Under the pieces are notes generated by a model, which saw nothing but the letters and a program-made list of their open reading frames with translations, ran no database searches and was not told where the DNA came from. Position numbers and translations under genes: made by a program. A stretch of DNA of 13,901 nt, taken from positions 1 to 13,901 of the forward strand of contig CAYHCF010000051.1 of the NCBI GenBank assembly GCA_964355075.1, written 5' to 3'. The stretch is from B1 sp964355075. GTDB lineage: Bacteria; Bacteroidota; Bacteroidia; UKL13-3. This document shows, piece after piece, positions 7,050-13,901 of this stretch (position 1 is its first letter; every line of letters begins with the position of its first letter).

Positions 7050-8120
7050 TTACAATGATTTAGCTAATTCAACAGGCGTTTGTTTTACATCATCCGGAAT
7101 ATCAGCAGTTAAACTTTCCAAGAAGGTAACAATGCTGTTTATTTCTATTTCAGATAAATCTTTGTTCAATTGAGCTTTGCCCATAACTTTTACAGCCAAT
7201 GGCAATGATTTTACACTTCCATCATGAAAATATGGAAAGGTTTTGGCCACATTTCTTAAGCCTGGAACTTTAAAAATGTCTTTATCCGTTTCTTTTTTGG
7301 TTTGATTCATTAAGCCATTGTCTCCGTTATTGCTACCGGTTAATGGATGATAATCATTCATCAAACCGAATTTCATCAACAGGGTTCCTCCAATAGCGGC
7401 TCCACTATGACAGGTTGTACAGCCATTATGGATAAAAGATTTCAAACCTTCTTTTTCTTCGTTAGTCAAGGCGGATTCTTCTCCGGCTATATATTTATCA
7501 AAACGCGAAGGAGTAAGTAATGTCCTTTCGAAAATGGCTATTGAACTGGCAATATTGGTATAGATTATAGGTTTTTTTTCGTTGGGAAATGCAACTTTAA
7601 ACATATTTTGGTAAAGAGGAATACCCGCCAATCTTTTTTCCAAAAATGTCTGATCGGGTATTGCCATTTCCACCGGATTTAATACAGGCATACCTGCTTG
7701 TTCTTCTACATCTTTGGCTCGTCCATCCCAAAATTGTGAGGTGTGTAAGGCAGCATTAAAAGTGGTTGGGGAGTTGCGTCCACCTAATTTTCCAGCATCT
7801 CCTTTCGAGAACATTTCATTGTCAACCCCAAATGTATTCAGGTTGTGGCAGCTATTGCAACTGTTATTGCCCGTTTTTGATAAGCGGGTGTCGAAATATA
7901 ATAACTTTCCTAAGGCTATTTTTTCAGGTGTAGCGAGGTTATTTGGATTGTTTGCGCTTGCAGGCAAAACTTTAAATACAGCTTGAGCTTCCGTCAATAA
8001 TGTATTTGTGCTGTCTGATAAATTTCCTGTATCCTTATTTGTTTTATTCGAGTTTGAATCGCCCGAACAAGCATAAAGAAAGCCTGAAATGGCTGCTACG
8101 ATTAAAATTTGCTTTTTCAT
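7050..8120 (-). CDS. Di-heme cytochrome c peroxidase (CCP/MauG family) lipoprotein
   Basis: The 356-residue product starts with a lipoprotein signal (MKKQILIVAAISGFLYAC, lipobox Cys18) and a Ser/Asn/Thr-rich linker (19-40), so it should be lipid-anchored in the envelope. Two c-type heme sites are visible: CNSCH (88-92) and CTTCH (234-238). Met313 in KVMGKAQ is the expected distal ligand of the electron-accepting heme. Other family landmarks are LGKLLYFDTRLS (70-81), RNSPTTFNAALH (115-126), FWDGRAKDVEEQA (130-142) and FPYFHDGS (295-302). The length fits bacterial cytochrome c peroxidases, which reduce hydrogen peroxide with electrons from small cytochromes or other donors. MauG-type protein oxidation is a weaker alternative. 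It is monocistronic, with a clear terminator, and divergent from ffh. Confidence 0.93.
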   Translation of the reverse strand: MKKQILIVAAISGFLYACSGDSNSNKTNKDTGNLSDSTNTLLTEAQAVFKVLPASANNPNNLATPEKIALGKLLYFDTRLSKTGNNSCNSCHNLNTFGVDNEMFSKGDAGKLGGRNSPTTFNAALHTSQFWDGRAKDVEEQAGMPVLNPVEMAIPDQTFLEKRLAGIPLYQNMFKVAFPNEKKPIIYTNIASSIAIFERTLLTPSRFDKYIAGEESALTNEEKEGLKSFIHNGCTTCHSGAAIGGTLLMKFGLMNDYHPLTGSNNGDNGLMNQTKKETDKDIFKVPGLRNVAKTFPYFHDGSVKSLPLAVKVMGKAQLNKDLSEIEINSIVTFLESLTADIPDDVKQTPVELAKSL

Positions 8121-8139
8121 GATTATATTATTTCTTCGG

Positions 8140-8147
8140 CGAAGTTA
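8140..8147 (-). promoter_or_regulatory. Putative -7 box of the peroxidase gene
   Basis: The minus strand reads TAACTTCG, 19 nt before the ATG at 8120. It overlaps a small dyad (CTTCGGCGAAG at 8134-8144) that could be an operator. No TTG lies at the -33 distance. The leader would be very short. Confidence 0.3.
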
Positions 8148-8233
8148 TTTATTTTAATTATTCATTTCCTATTTATATGCTACATTTTTCATGGCTAATT
8201 TAATCCTTTAGATTAACCTGAACCTAAATTCCC

Positions 8234-8241
8234 TATTTTCG
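8234..8241 (+). promoter_or_regulatory. Putative -7 box of ffh
   Basis: TATTTTCG matches TAnnTTTG at all but one position and lies 22 bp before the ffh ATG. No TTG is seen at the -33 spacing. It sits in the 143-bp gap shared with the divergent peroxidase promoter. Confidence 0.3.
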
Positions 8242-8263
8242 CAATCCCAAAATTGAAAGAAAT

Positions 8264-9592
8264 ATGTTTGAAAGTTTAAGTGGAAGAATTGAAAAGGCGT
8301 TTAAAACCCTTAAAGGACACGGAAAAATTTCGGAAATAAATGTCGCTGAAACGGTTAAGGAAATCAGAAAGGCACTCATTGATGCCGATGTAAACTATAA
8401 AATTGCCAAACAATTTACCGATACCATAAAGGAAAAAGCGCTGGGACAAAATGTATTAGCGAGTATTTCTCCGAGTCAATTAATGGTAAAAATTGTTAAT
8501 GACGAATTAACTGAATTATTTGGAGGCAAAACAGAAGACTTAAACTTAAGTGGCAATCCCACAGTTATTCTGATGGCGGGTTTGCAGGGAAGTGGTAAAA
8601 CTACACATTCCGCCAAATTAGCTTTTCATTTAAAGAAAAAGGGACGTTCGGTGATGTTGGCTGCCTGCGATGTTTATCGTCCGGCTGCAATTGAACAGTT
8701 AAAGGTTTTGGGACAGCAAATTGAAGTTCCTGTTTTTTGGGAAGAAAACAATTCCAATCCCGTAAAAATTGCCGAAAATGCATTAAAGGCTGCCAAAGAA
8801 GCAAATATTCGCGTTTTGATTATTGATACTGCGGGTCGGTTAAGCATCGATGAGTTTATGATGCAGGAGATTGGCAATATTAAAAACACTTTAAAGCCTC
8901 AGGAGATCTTGTTTGTAGTGGATGCCATGACGGGTCAGGATGCTGTAAATACTGCCAAAGCATTTAACGATGTGCTTAATTTTACCGGAGTAATTCTCAC
9001 CAAATTAGATGGAGATACCCGGGGTGGAGCTGCTTTATCAATTAAATCGGTGGTAAACAAGCCCATCAAGTTTGTAGGAACCGGGGAAAAGATGGAAGCC
9101 TTGGATGTTTTTCACCCCGACAGGATGGCTCAGCGTATTTTAGGCATGGGTGATATTGTAAGTCTGGTTGAGCGTGCTCAGGAAGTTTTTGATGAAGAAG
9201 AGGCCAATAGAATACAAAAGAAATTGCTGAAAGATCAATTTACATTTGAGGATTTCTACACCCAAATTCAGCAAATCAAAAAGATGGGAAATCTCAAAGA
9301 TCTGATGGGTATGATTCCGGGAATTGGGAAAGCAGTAAAAGACATCGATATTAGTGATGATGCGTTCAAAGGAATTGAAGCTATAATAAATTCTATGACT
9401 CCCCTAGAACGTAATACGCCGGATATCATTAACGGATCAAGAAGGAAAAGGATTGCAATGGGTAGTGGAACGGATATTCAGCAGGTAAACCAATTGTTGA
9501 AGCAATTTGAAGAAATGCGGAAAATGATGAAAAGTGTAGGCAAATTGCAAGGAGCAGGCAGAAGCTTAAAAGGTATGCCGTTTATGAAATAG
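8264..9592 (+). CDS. ffh: Signal recognition particle GTPase Ffh
   Basis: The 442-residue product is the SRP54 homologue that binds 4.5S RNA, recognises signal sequences on nascent chains and docks with FtsY at the membrane. The N-domain helices occupy 1-90. The G-domain carries GLQGSGKT (106-113), DVYRPAA (136-142), DTAGR (188-192), TKLD (246-249) and GTGE (272-275). The methionine-rich M-domain follows from about 300, with the RNA-binding RRKRIAMGSG segment (393-402) and a C-terminal tail rich in Met and Lys. Length and motif order match ordinary bacterial Ffh. The start codon has no Shine-Dalgarno sequence. The gene stands alone and converges on sppA. Confidence 0.97.
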   Translation: MFESLSGRIEKAFKTLKGHGKISEINVAETVKEIRKALIDADVNYKIAKQFTDTIKEKALGQNVLASISPSQLMVKIVNDELTELFGGKTEDLNLSGNPTVILMAGLQGSGKTTHSAKLAFHLKKKGRSVMLAACDVYRPAAIEQLKVLGQQIEVPVFWEENNSNPVKIAENALKAAKEANIRVLIIDTAGRLSIDEFMMQEIGNIKNTLKPQEILFVVDAMTGQDAVNTAKAFNDVLNFTGVILTKLDGDTRGGAALSIKSVVNKPIKFVGTGEKMEALDVFHPDRMAQRILGMGDIVSLVERAQEVFDEEEANRIQKKLLKDQFTFEDFYTQIQQIKKMGNLKDLMGMIPGIGKAVKDIDISDDAFKGIEAIINSMTPLERNTPDIINGSRRKRIAMGSGTDIQQVNQLLKQFEEMRKMMKSVGKLQGAGRSLKGMPFMK

Positions 9593-9640
9593 GAAAATAG
9601 TTAGGATTCACGATTAAGCTAAATTGCTAATTACGGGTAT

Positions 9641-9784
9641 TCAGATTACCGACCACCGATTACCACTTACCGTAGCTCGACAGGTTCACAATGACAGTAA
9701 AGTTTGTCATCCTGAGCTTGTCGAAGGGACCGACCACCGATTACCACTTACCGAATACAAATTCAGCATACCGATTACTGAATT
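9641..9784. repeat. Heptamer repeat arrays with a 25-bp exact direct repeat
   Basis: Degenerate 7-bp units of the GATTACC/GACCACC/ACTTACC type run 9644-9672 and again 9729-9753, with loose units up to 9784. Bases 9648-9672 and 9729-9753 are identical over 25 bp (begin ACCGACCACC, end CCACTTACCG). The units resemble those at 6853-6887, which makes this a dispersed intergenic repeat family. The array lies in the gap between the convergent ffh and sppA genes and runs into the sppA 3' end; the sppA stop codon falls in a unit reading GATTACT. Confidence 0.8.
9677..9724. repeat. REP-like hairpin element between the two direct repeats
   Basis: Two 20-nt arms, 9677-9696 and 9705-9724, are inverted copies with about four mismatches, closing on an 8-nt loop (GTAAAGTT). 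The right arm contains GTCATCCTGAGCTTGTCGA, a sequence I recall as a widespread dispersed intergenic repeat in environmental bacterial genomes. Exactly 4 bp separate each arm from the flanking 25-bp repeats. It has no T-run, though as a strong stem between convergent 3' ends it could still limit read-through or protect mRNA ends. Confidence 0.7.
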
Positions 9785-11541
9785 TGAAAGTCATAACTCA
9801 TCCGCATTTGCATTCCCTGATATTTCAAGGCCTTTTTTACTTGTAAATATTGAATATAGTTTGAACCTAATTCCCTTTTCATAAAATAGGTACTTGCACT
9901 TTGGTTCAACCGGGAAATGATTTCAGAAAAAGGGTCGTTCATTTCAGGCAAATTAACCCTACGGTATTCTTTCAGTTTCGCTTTTTTTGCTGCAATTTCA
10001 ACTGCTTTATCCAAACCGCCAAACTTATCAATCAAACCAATTTGTTTGGCATCAAAACCGCTCCAAACTCTTCCCTGGGCAATAGAATCAACCTGTGCTT
10101 CGCTCATATGACGGCCTTCAGAAACACGTTTGACAAAATCTGTATAGATTCGGTCAATGCTATTTTGAATTACTTTTCTTTCCCCTTCATTCAAGGGTCT
10201 GTCAGGACTTCCTAAATCAGAATATTCGCCAAATTTCACTGTTTCTATTTTTATCCCTAATTTATCATTTAACAATTCCTTTGCATTTATCATCAACCCA
10301 AAAACTCCAATTGAACCCGTAATGGTATTGGGTTCCGCAACAATCACATCGGCGGGAGTTGCAATATAATAGCCACCACTGGCAGCCACATTCCCCATGG
10401 AAACAATAACAGGTTTTTTCTCTTTACAGAGAACTACTTCCCGCCAGATAATATCACTTGCCATTGCGCTTCCACCCGGGGAGTTAATCCTAAGAACAAC
10501 TGCTTTGTATGAATCATCTTCTCTCAATTTTCTAAGGGTTTCGGCAATCTTTTCGGAACCCATTGTTTCATCATCGCCTTTGCCACTCACAATGTCGCCA
10601 ACACAATACAGGATGGCAATTTTATTATCAGAAACAGAGGTATTTCCACTAACATTTTTATATTTTGACATAGAAACCAATTCCAATTTATCTTTTTCTC
10701 CTAAACCCATTTTCGCTTTTAATATACCACTCACCTCATCCTGATATTTTACTGAATCAATCATTCCTAAACGCACTGCATCGGAAGGGTTTTGAACCAT
10801 GAGTTTATTAACGATTTCTGTTATATCTTTTAAATCTTTATGAAGTGAAATGGCAATGTTTTTGAGAAAGTGATTGTACAAACTTCCCATATACGATTCG
10901 ATTTGTTTACGGTTGTCATCACTCATCTTATCTGCAATCAAGGGTTCTCCGGCGGCTTTATACTTACCATGTCTGATCAGTTCGGGTTGCAACCCGATTT
11001 TATCTAACATTCCTTTTATATAAAACACTTGTTGGGAAAAACCATTTAATAGAATTTCGCCACTTGGATTCAGATAAATTTTATCGGCAACAGAGGCTAC
11101 GTAATAACTATGTTCATCCATAATTTCAGCATATGAAATGATAAATTTACCGGTTTTTTTGAAAGCAATTAACGCATTCCGAATCTCCTCTAAACTGGCA
11201 TAACTATTGGGTGAAATATCAGCTCCTAAATAAATTCCTTTAATATGATCATCATCAGCAGCTTTATGAATATTCGCCAAAACATCATTCAATCCCAAAG
11301 ACTTTCCTCCTTCCAACCCCGGAATATCAAACAATTCAAAAGGGCTTCTACTCGTTCTTTCCGGTATTATATAATTCAATTTAAGCTGTAAAATACTATT
11401 ATCTTTTATAGTTGATGATTTTTCATCAGCGCCTCCGGAGGCAATACTTCCGGCTATTCCGACTAAAATTAAGATAAGGAGAAACCCTCCTAAAATAAAG
11501 CCAAATAAACTGGCGAACATAATTTTAAAAAATTGTTTCAT
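9775..11541 (-). CDS. sppA: Signal peptide peptidase SppA, 67K type
   Basis: The 588-residue product is a membrane-anchored serine protease that degrades cleaved signal peptides in or at the inner membrane. It has one N-terminal membrane segment (about 10-35) and two tandem S49/ClpP-fold domains. The long form supplies its catalytic lysine from the N-terminal repeat, here Lys195 in HGKYKAAGEP (191-200). The nucleophile Ser388 lies in MGNVAASGGYYIA (382-394) of the C-terminal repeat. RINSPGGS (351-358) and TITGSIGVFG (406-415) are further family motifs. Both catalytic residues are present and the length is normal for this type. The 3' end, including the stop codon, lies inside intergenic repeat DNA, but the ending RMSYDFQIQ resembles relatives, so the protein does not look altered. 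Confidence 0.95.
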   Translation of the reverse strand: MKQFFKIMFASLFGFILGGFLLILILVGIAGSIASGGADEKSSTIKDNSILQLKLNYIIPERTSRSPFELFDIPGLEGGKSLGLNDVLANIHKAADDDHIKGIYLGADISPNSYASLEEIRNALIAFKKTGKFIISYAEIMDEHSYYVASVADKIYLNPSGEILLNGFSQQVFYIKGMLDKIGLQPELIRHGKYKAAGEPLIADKMSDDNRKQIESYMGSLYNHFLKNIAISLHKDLKDITEIVNKLMVQNPSDAVRLGMIDSVKYQDEVSGILKAKMGLGEKDKLELVSMSKYKNVSGNTSVSDNKIAILYCVGDIVSGKGDDETMGSEKIAETLRKLREDDSYKAVVLRINSPGGSAMASDIIWREVVLCKEKKPVIVSMGNVAASGGYYIATPADVIVAEPNTITGSIGVFGLMINAKELLNDKLGIKIETVKFGEYSDLGSPDRPLNEGERKVIQNSIDRIYTDFVKRVSEGRHMSEAQVDSIAQGRVWSGFDAKQIGLIDKFGGLDKAVEIAAKKAKLKEYRRVNLPEMNDPFSEIISRLNQSASTYFMKRELGSNYIQYLQVKKALKYQGMQMRMSYDFQIQ

Positions 11542-11662
11542 TCTGTATTAGTGTTTTAATGAAGGGTGTAAATATAAACCAAATTCGGAATCAAGTACTT
11601 TTTTGTTAAATCATCCTGACCGATATTCGGAATTTTTGAATATTATTCTTTAAGTTCGTGCC

Positions 11663-12685
11663 GTGCGCAATCCAAATTTAGATCCGGAAGAATCCAATTT
11701 AAGTAGTACCGATAAGGATATTGAGCGGGTTCTTCGTCCAAAATCTTTTGATGATTTTACAGGGCAGGAAAAAATTATTGAAAATTTAAGAGTATTTGTA
11801 CAGGCAGCTAAGCAAAGAGGGGAGTCATTGGACCATGTTTTGTTACATGGGCCTCCCGGATTGGGCAAAACCACATTGGCCATTATCATTGCTAATGAGT
11901 TGGGAGCAGGTATTAAAACCACTTCGGGTCCTGTTTTGGAGAAGCCGGGTGACTTGGCTGGTTTACTAACTAATCTAGAAGACGGCGATGTGCTGTTTAT
12001 TGATGAGATTCATCGCTTAAGTCCGGTAGTGGAAGAGTTTTTATATTCGGCCATGGAGGATTTTAAAATTGACATCATGATTGATAGTGGTCCAAATGCC
12101 AGAAGCATTCAAATAGAAGTTTCGCCATTTACCCTTATTGGGGCCACAACGCGTAGTGGATTGTTAACCGCTCCGTTACGTGCCAGGTTTGGTATCAATG
12201 CCCGACTACAGTATTATGATAAGGCCCTGATGAAAACAATTATCGGAAGGTCGGCAGATATCCTTAAGTCGCTTATTGATGAAGAAGCTGCCTTCGAAAT
12301 TGCCCGAAGAAGTAGAGGAACTCCCCGAATAGGCAATGCCTTGTTACGTCGCACAAGAGATTTTGCCCAGATAAAAGGAGATGGAACCATTAGCTTTGAT
12401 ATTGCGCAATACGCGTTAAAAGCTTTAAATGTAGATGAAGAGGGATTGGATGAAATGGATTCACGCATTTTAAAGACAATGATTGATAAATTTAAAGGTG
12501 GACCAGTAGGTTTAACCACTATTGCCACGGCCATTGGCGAAGATCCGGGAACTATAGAAGAAGTTTATGAACCTTATTTAATTCAGGAAGGTTTTATGAT
12601 GCGAACGCCAAGAGGGAGAGAAGTGACCGAAAAAGCATACCGACATTTGGGTTTGGGTCCAAGTTACAAAAACTCATTGTTTTAA
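11663..12685 (+). CDS. ruvB: Holliday junction branch-migration ATPase RuvB
   Basis: The 340-residue product is the AAA+ motor that, with RuvA, drives branch migration of Holliday junctions. Visible parts are the RuvB opening RVLRPKSFDDFTGQ (22-35), Walker A GPPGLGKT (63-70), Walker B FIDEIH (112-117), sensor 1 ATTRSG (161-166), the arginine finger in APLRARFG (170-177, Arg173), sensor 2 RGTPRIGNALLRR (218-230) and a C-terminal winged helix (about 260-335). Length matches the family. The start is GTG at 11663; an in-frame TAA at 11651-11653 with no ATG between excludes a longer form. Neither ruvA nor ruvC is in the window. The gene reads towards the rRNA operon on the same strand, and I see no clear terminator after it. 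Confidence 0.96.
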   Translation: MRNPNLDPEESNLSSTDKDIERVLRPKSFDDFTGQEKIIENLRVFVQAAKQRGESLDHVLLHGPPGLGKTTLAIIIANELGAGIKTTSGPVLEKPGDLAGLLTNLEDGDVLFIDEIHRLSPVVEEFLYSAMEDFKIDIMIDSGPNARSIQIEVSPFTLIGATTRSGLLTAPLRARFGINARLQYYDKALMKTIIGRSADILKSLIDEEAAFEIARRSRGTPRIGNALLRRTRDFAQIKGDGTISFDIAQYALKALNVDEEGLDEMDSRILKTMIDKFKGGPVGLTTIATAIGEDPGTIEEVYEPYLIQEGFMMRTPRGREVTEKAYRHLGLGPSYKNSLF

Positions 12686-12755
12686 TAAGGAGTTTTATTC
12701 GATCTACTGGGATAAAAATCAGTATTTGAAAGAATTACTGACTCTGTAACAAATA

Positions 12756-12880
12756 ATTAGGGAAGAAATTGGGAGAAGGATGGATTAAAAAGGTGGGAAA
12801 GGTATAAAAAAGGACTACTTTTGCGCCCCCTGATAGAGAAGAAAGGAACTCGAGAAGAAAAAGGAGGAAAGAGCGGGAAT
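12756..12880 (+). other. Purine-rich tract in the rRNA operon upstream region
   Basis: Apart from the P1 core and its flank (12815-12834), this stretch is strongly A/G-biased on the plus strand (GGGAAGAAATTGGGAGAAGG, then GAGAAGAAAGG and AAGGAGGAAAGAG). It is part of the 409 bp without a gene between ruvB and 16S. No protein ORF is supportable. It holds an AAGGAGG (12861-12867) followed by ATG-TGA at 12879-12884, probably by chance. Confidence 0.45.
12794..12823 (+). promoter_or_regulatory. rRNA operon promoter P1 (putative)
   Basis: TACTTTTG (12816-12823) matches the Bacteroidota -7 consensus. TGG at 12794-12796 stands where TTG would be, 19 bp upstream. An A-run (12805-12811) precedes the -7 box and GCGCCCCC follows it. 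The arrangement parallels P2, exactly 110 bp downstream. Confidence 0.6.
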
Positions 12881-12903
12881 GTGAATAAATACTAAAAATA
12901 AAC

Positions 12904-12933
12904 TTGTGAGAGTAAAAAAGAGTATTACCTTTG
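12904..12933 (+). promoter_or_regulatory. rRNA operon promoter P2
   Basis: TTG (12904-12906), a 19-bp spacer and TACCTTTG (12926-12933) give a perfect match to the Bacteroidota sigma-ABfr promoter TTG-N19-TAnnTTTG. An A-run (12914-12918) lies in the spacer and CACTCCC follows. Transcription should start near 12938-12940, about 155 nt before mature 16S rRNA. Confidence 0.8.
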
Positions 12934-13000
12934 CACTCCCTTAAAAGCGGGGAAACGGATAGAAATTTCAACTGCTGTGAGGCAGAAATCGGAAATATAA

Positions 13001-13010
13001 GTTCTTTGAA
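13001..13010 (+). promoter_or_regulatory. boxA-like antitermination site in the rRNA leader
   Basis: GTTCTTTGAA resembles the boxA element (E. coli TGCTCTTTAACA) that recruits NusB/NusE to rRNA transcripts, and GTTCTTTGA is a common leader motif in this phylum. It lies about 85 nt before the 16S 5' end, as expected. The rest of the leader is A-rich with no other element I can name. Confidence 0.5.
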
Positions 13011-13094
13011 GATTTGGAATAGCAAGCACTTTAAAATAAAAATTAAAGGTCAAAAAAGAATCCTAAAGAGAAAACACAGAATCAAAAATCTTTT

Positions 13095-13901
<807 letters not shown>

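Noticed and set aside
9641..9760. CRISPR array
   Set aside because: The repeated unit is a 7-bp motif with two 25-bp copies around a hairpin; there is no series of equal repeats with unique spacers and no cas gene.
9624..9884. Plus-strand 86-codon ORF containing HPELVEG
   Set aside because: It is a translation of the repeat DNA and antisense sppA; the HPELVEG string is a familiar artefact of translating this dispersed hairpin repeat.
8264..11541. ffh, sppA and peroxidase as one export-related system
   Set aside because: ffh and sppA both concern protein export, but they converge, are separated by repeats and are not an operon; adjacency alone does not support a functional unit.
12735..13025. 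Minus-strand 96-codon ORF
   Set aside because: It lies antisense to the rRNA promoters and leader, and its Phe/Leu/Ser-rich product reflects the purine-rich tract.

Overview
The window is a stretch of Bacteroidota chromosome. Three things support this: the partial 16S rRNA gene at the right end has Bacteroidota-type sequence; gene starts follow -7 boxes of the TAnnTTTG / TAnnTTCG type instead of sigma70 boxes; and the gene products (SUMF1-domain secreted protein, DPP-type S9 peptidase, MauG/CCP lipoprotein, 67K-type SppA) resemble members from that phylum. The 16S suggests the Sphingobacteriia/Chitinophagia side, but I cannot place it to genus. GC content is low (A+T-rich intergenic DNA) and no gene looks obviously foreign.

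Layout. Bases 1-316 are non-coding: a bidirectional terminator, a cluster of palindromes, and the terminator of a minus-strand tRNA-Met(CAU) at 317-390. Upstream of the tRNA on the same strand are a possible 26-residue small ORF and a -7 box, which together could form a small-ORF/tRNA transcription unit. Then come a secreted SUMF1-domain protein (minus), a 470-bp gap with divergent promoters, a GH25 lysozyme-like protein with its terminator (plus), a B12-binding-domain radical SAM protein (plus), and a DPP-IV-like S9 peptidase (minus) that converges on it with an 11-bp gap. After a 324-bp gap holding heptamer repeats come a di-heme cytochrome c peroxidase lipoprotein (minus) and, divergently, the SRP GTPase Ffh (plus). 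Ffh converges on SppA (minus) across 182 bp filled with the same heptamer repeats and a REP-like hairpin. RuvB (plus) follows, then the rRNA promoter and leader region and the first 807 nt of 16S rRNA.

The genes do not form one pathway. Most are singletons with their own control regions: housekeeping functions (ffh, ruvB, sppA, tRNA, rRNA) mixed with envelope and exported enzymes (SUMF1 protein, GH25, S9 peptidase, CCP). I see no defence island, phage, integrase, IS element or CRISPR array. The features most worth a second look are the heptanucleotide (GATTACC/GAATACC) repeat arrays at two intergenic sites, the hairpin element bracketed by exact 25-bp direct repeats between ffh and sppA, the candidate small ORF ahead of the tRNA, and the radical SAM gene with almost no room for a promoter. 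No clearly undescribed multi-gene system is visible.
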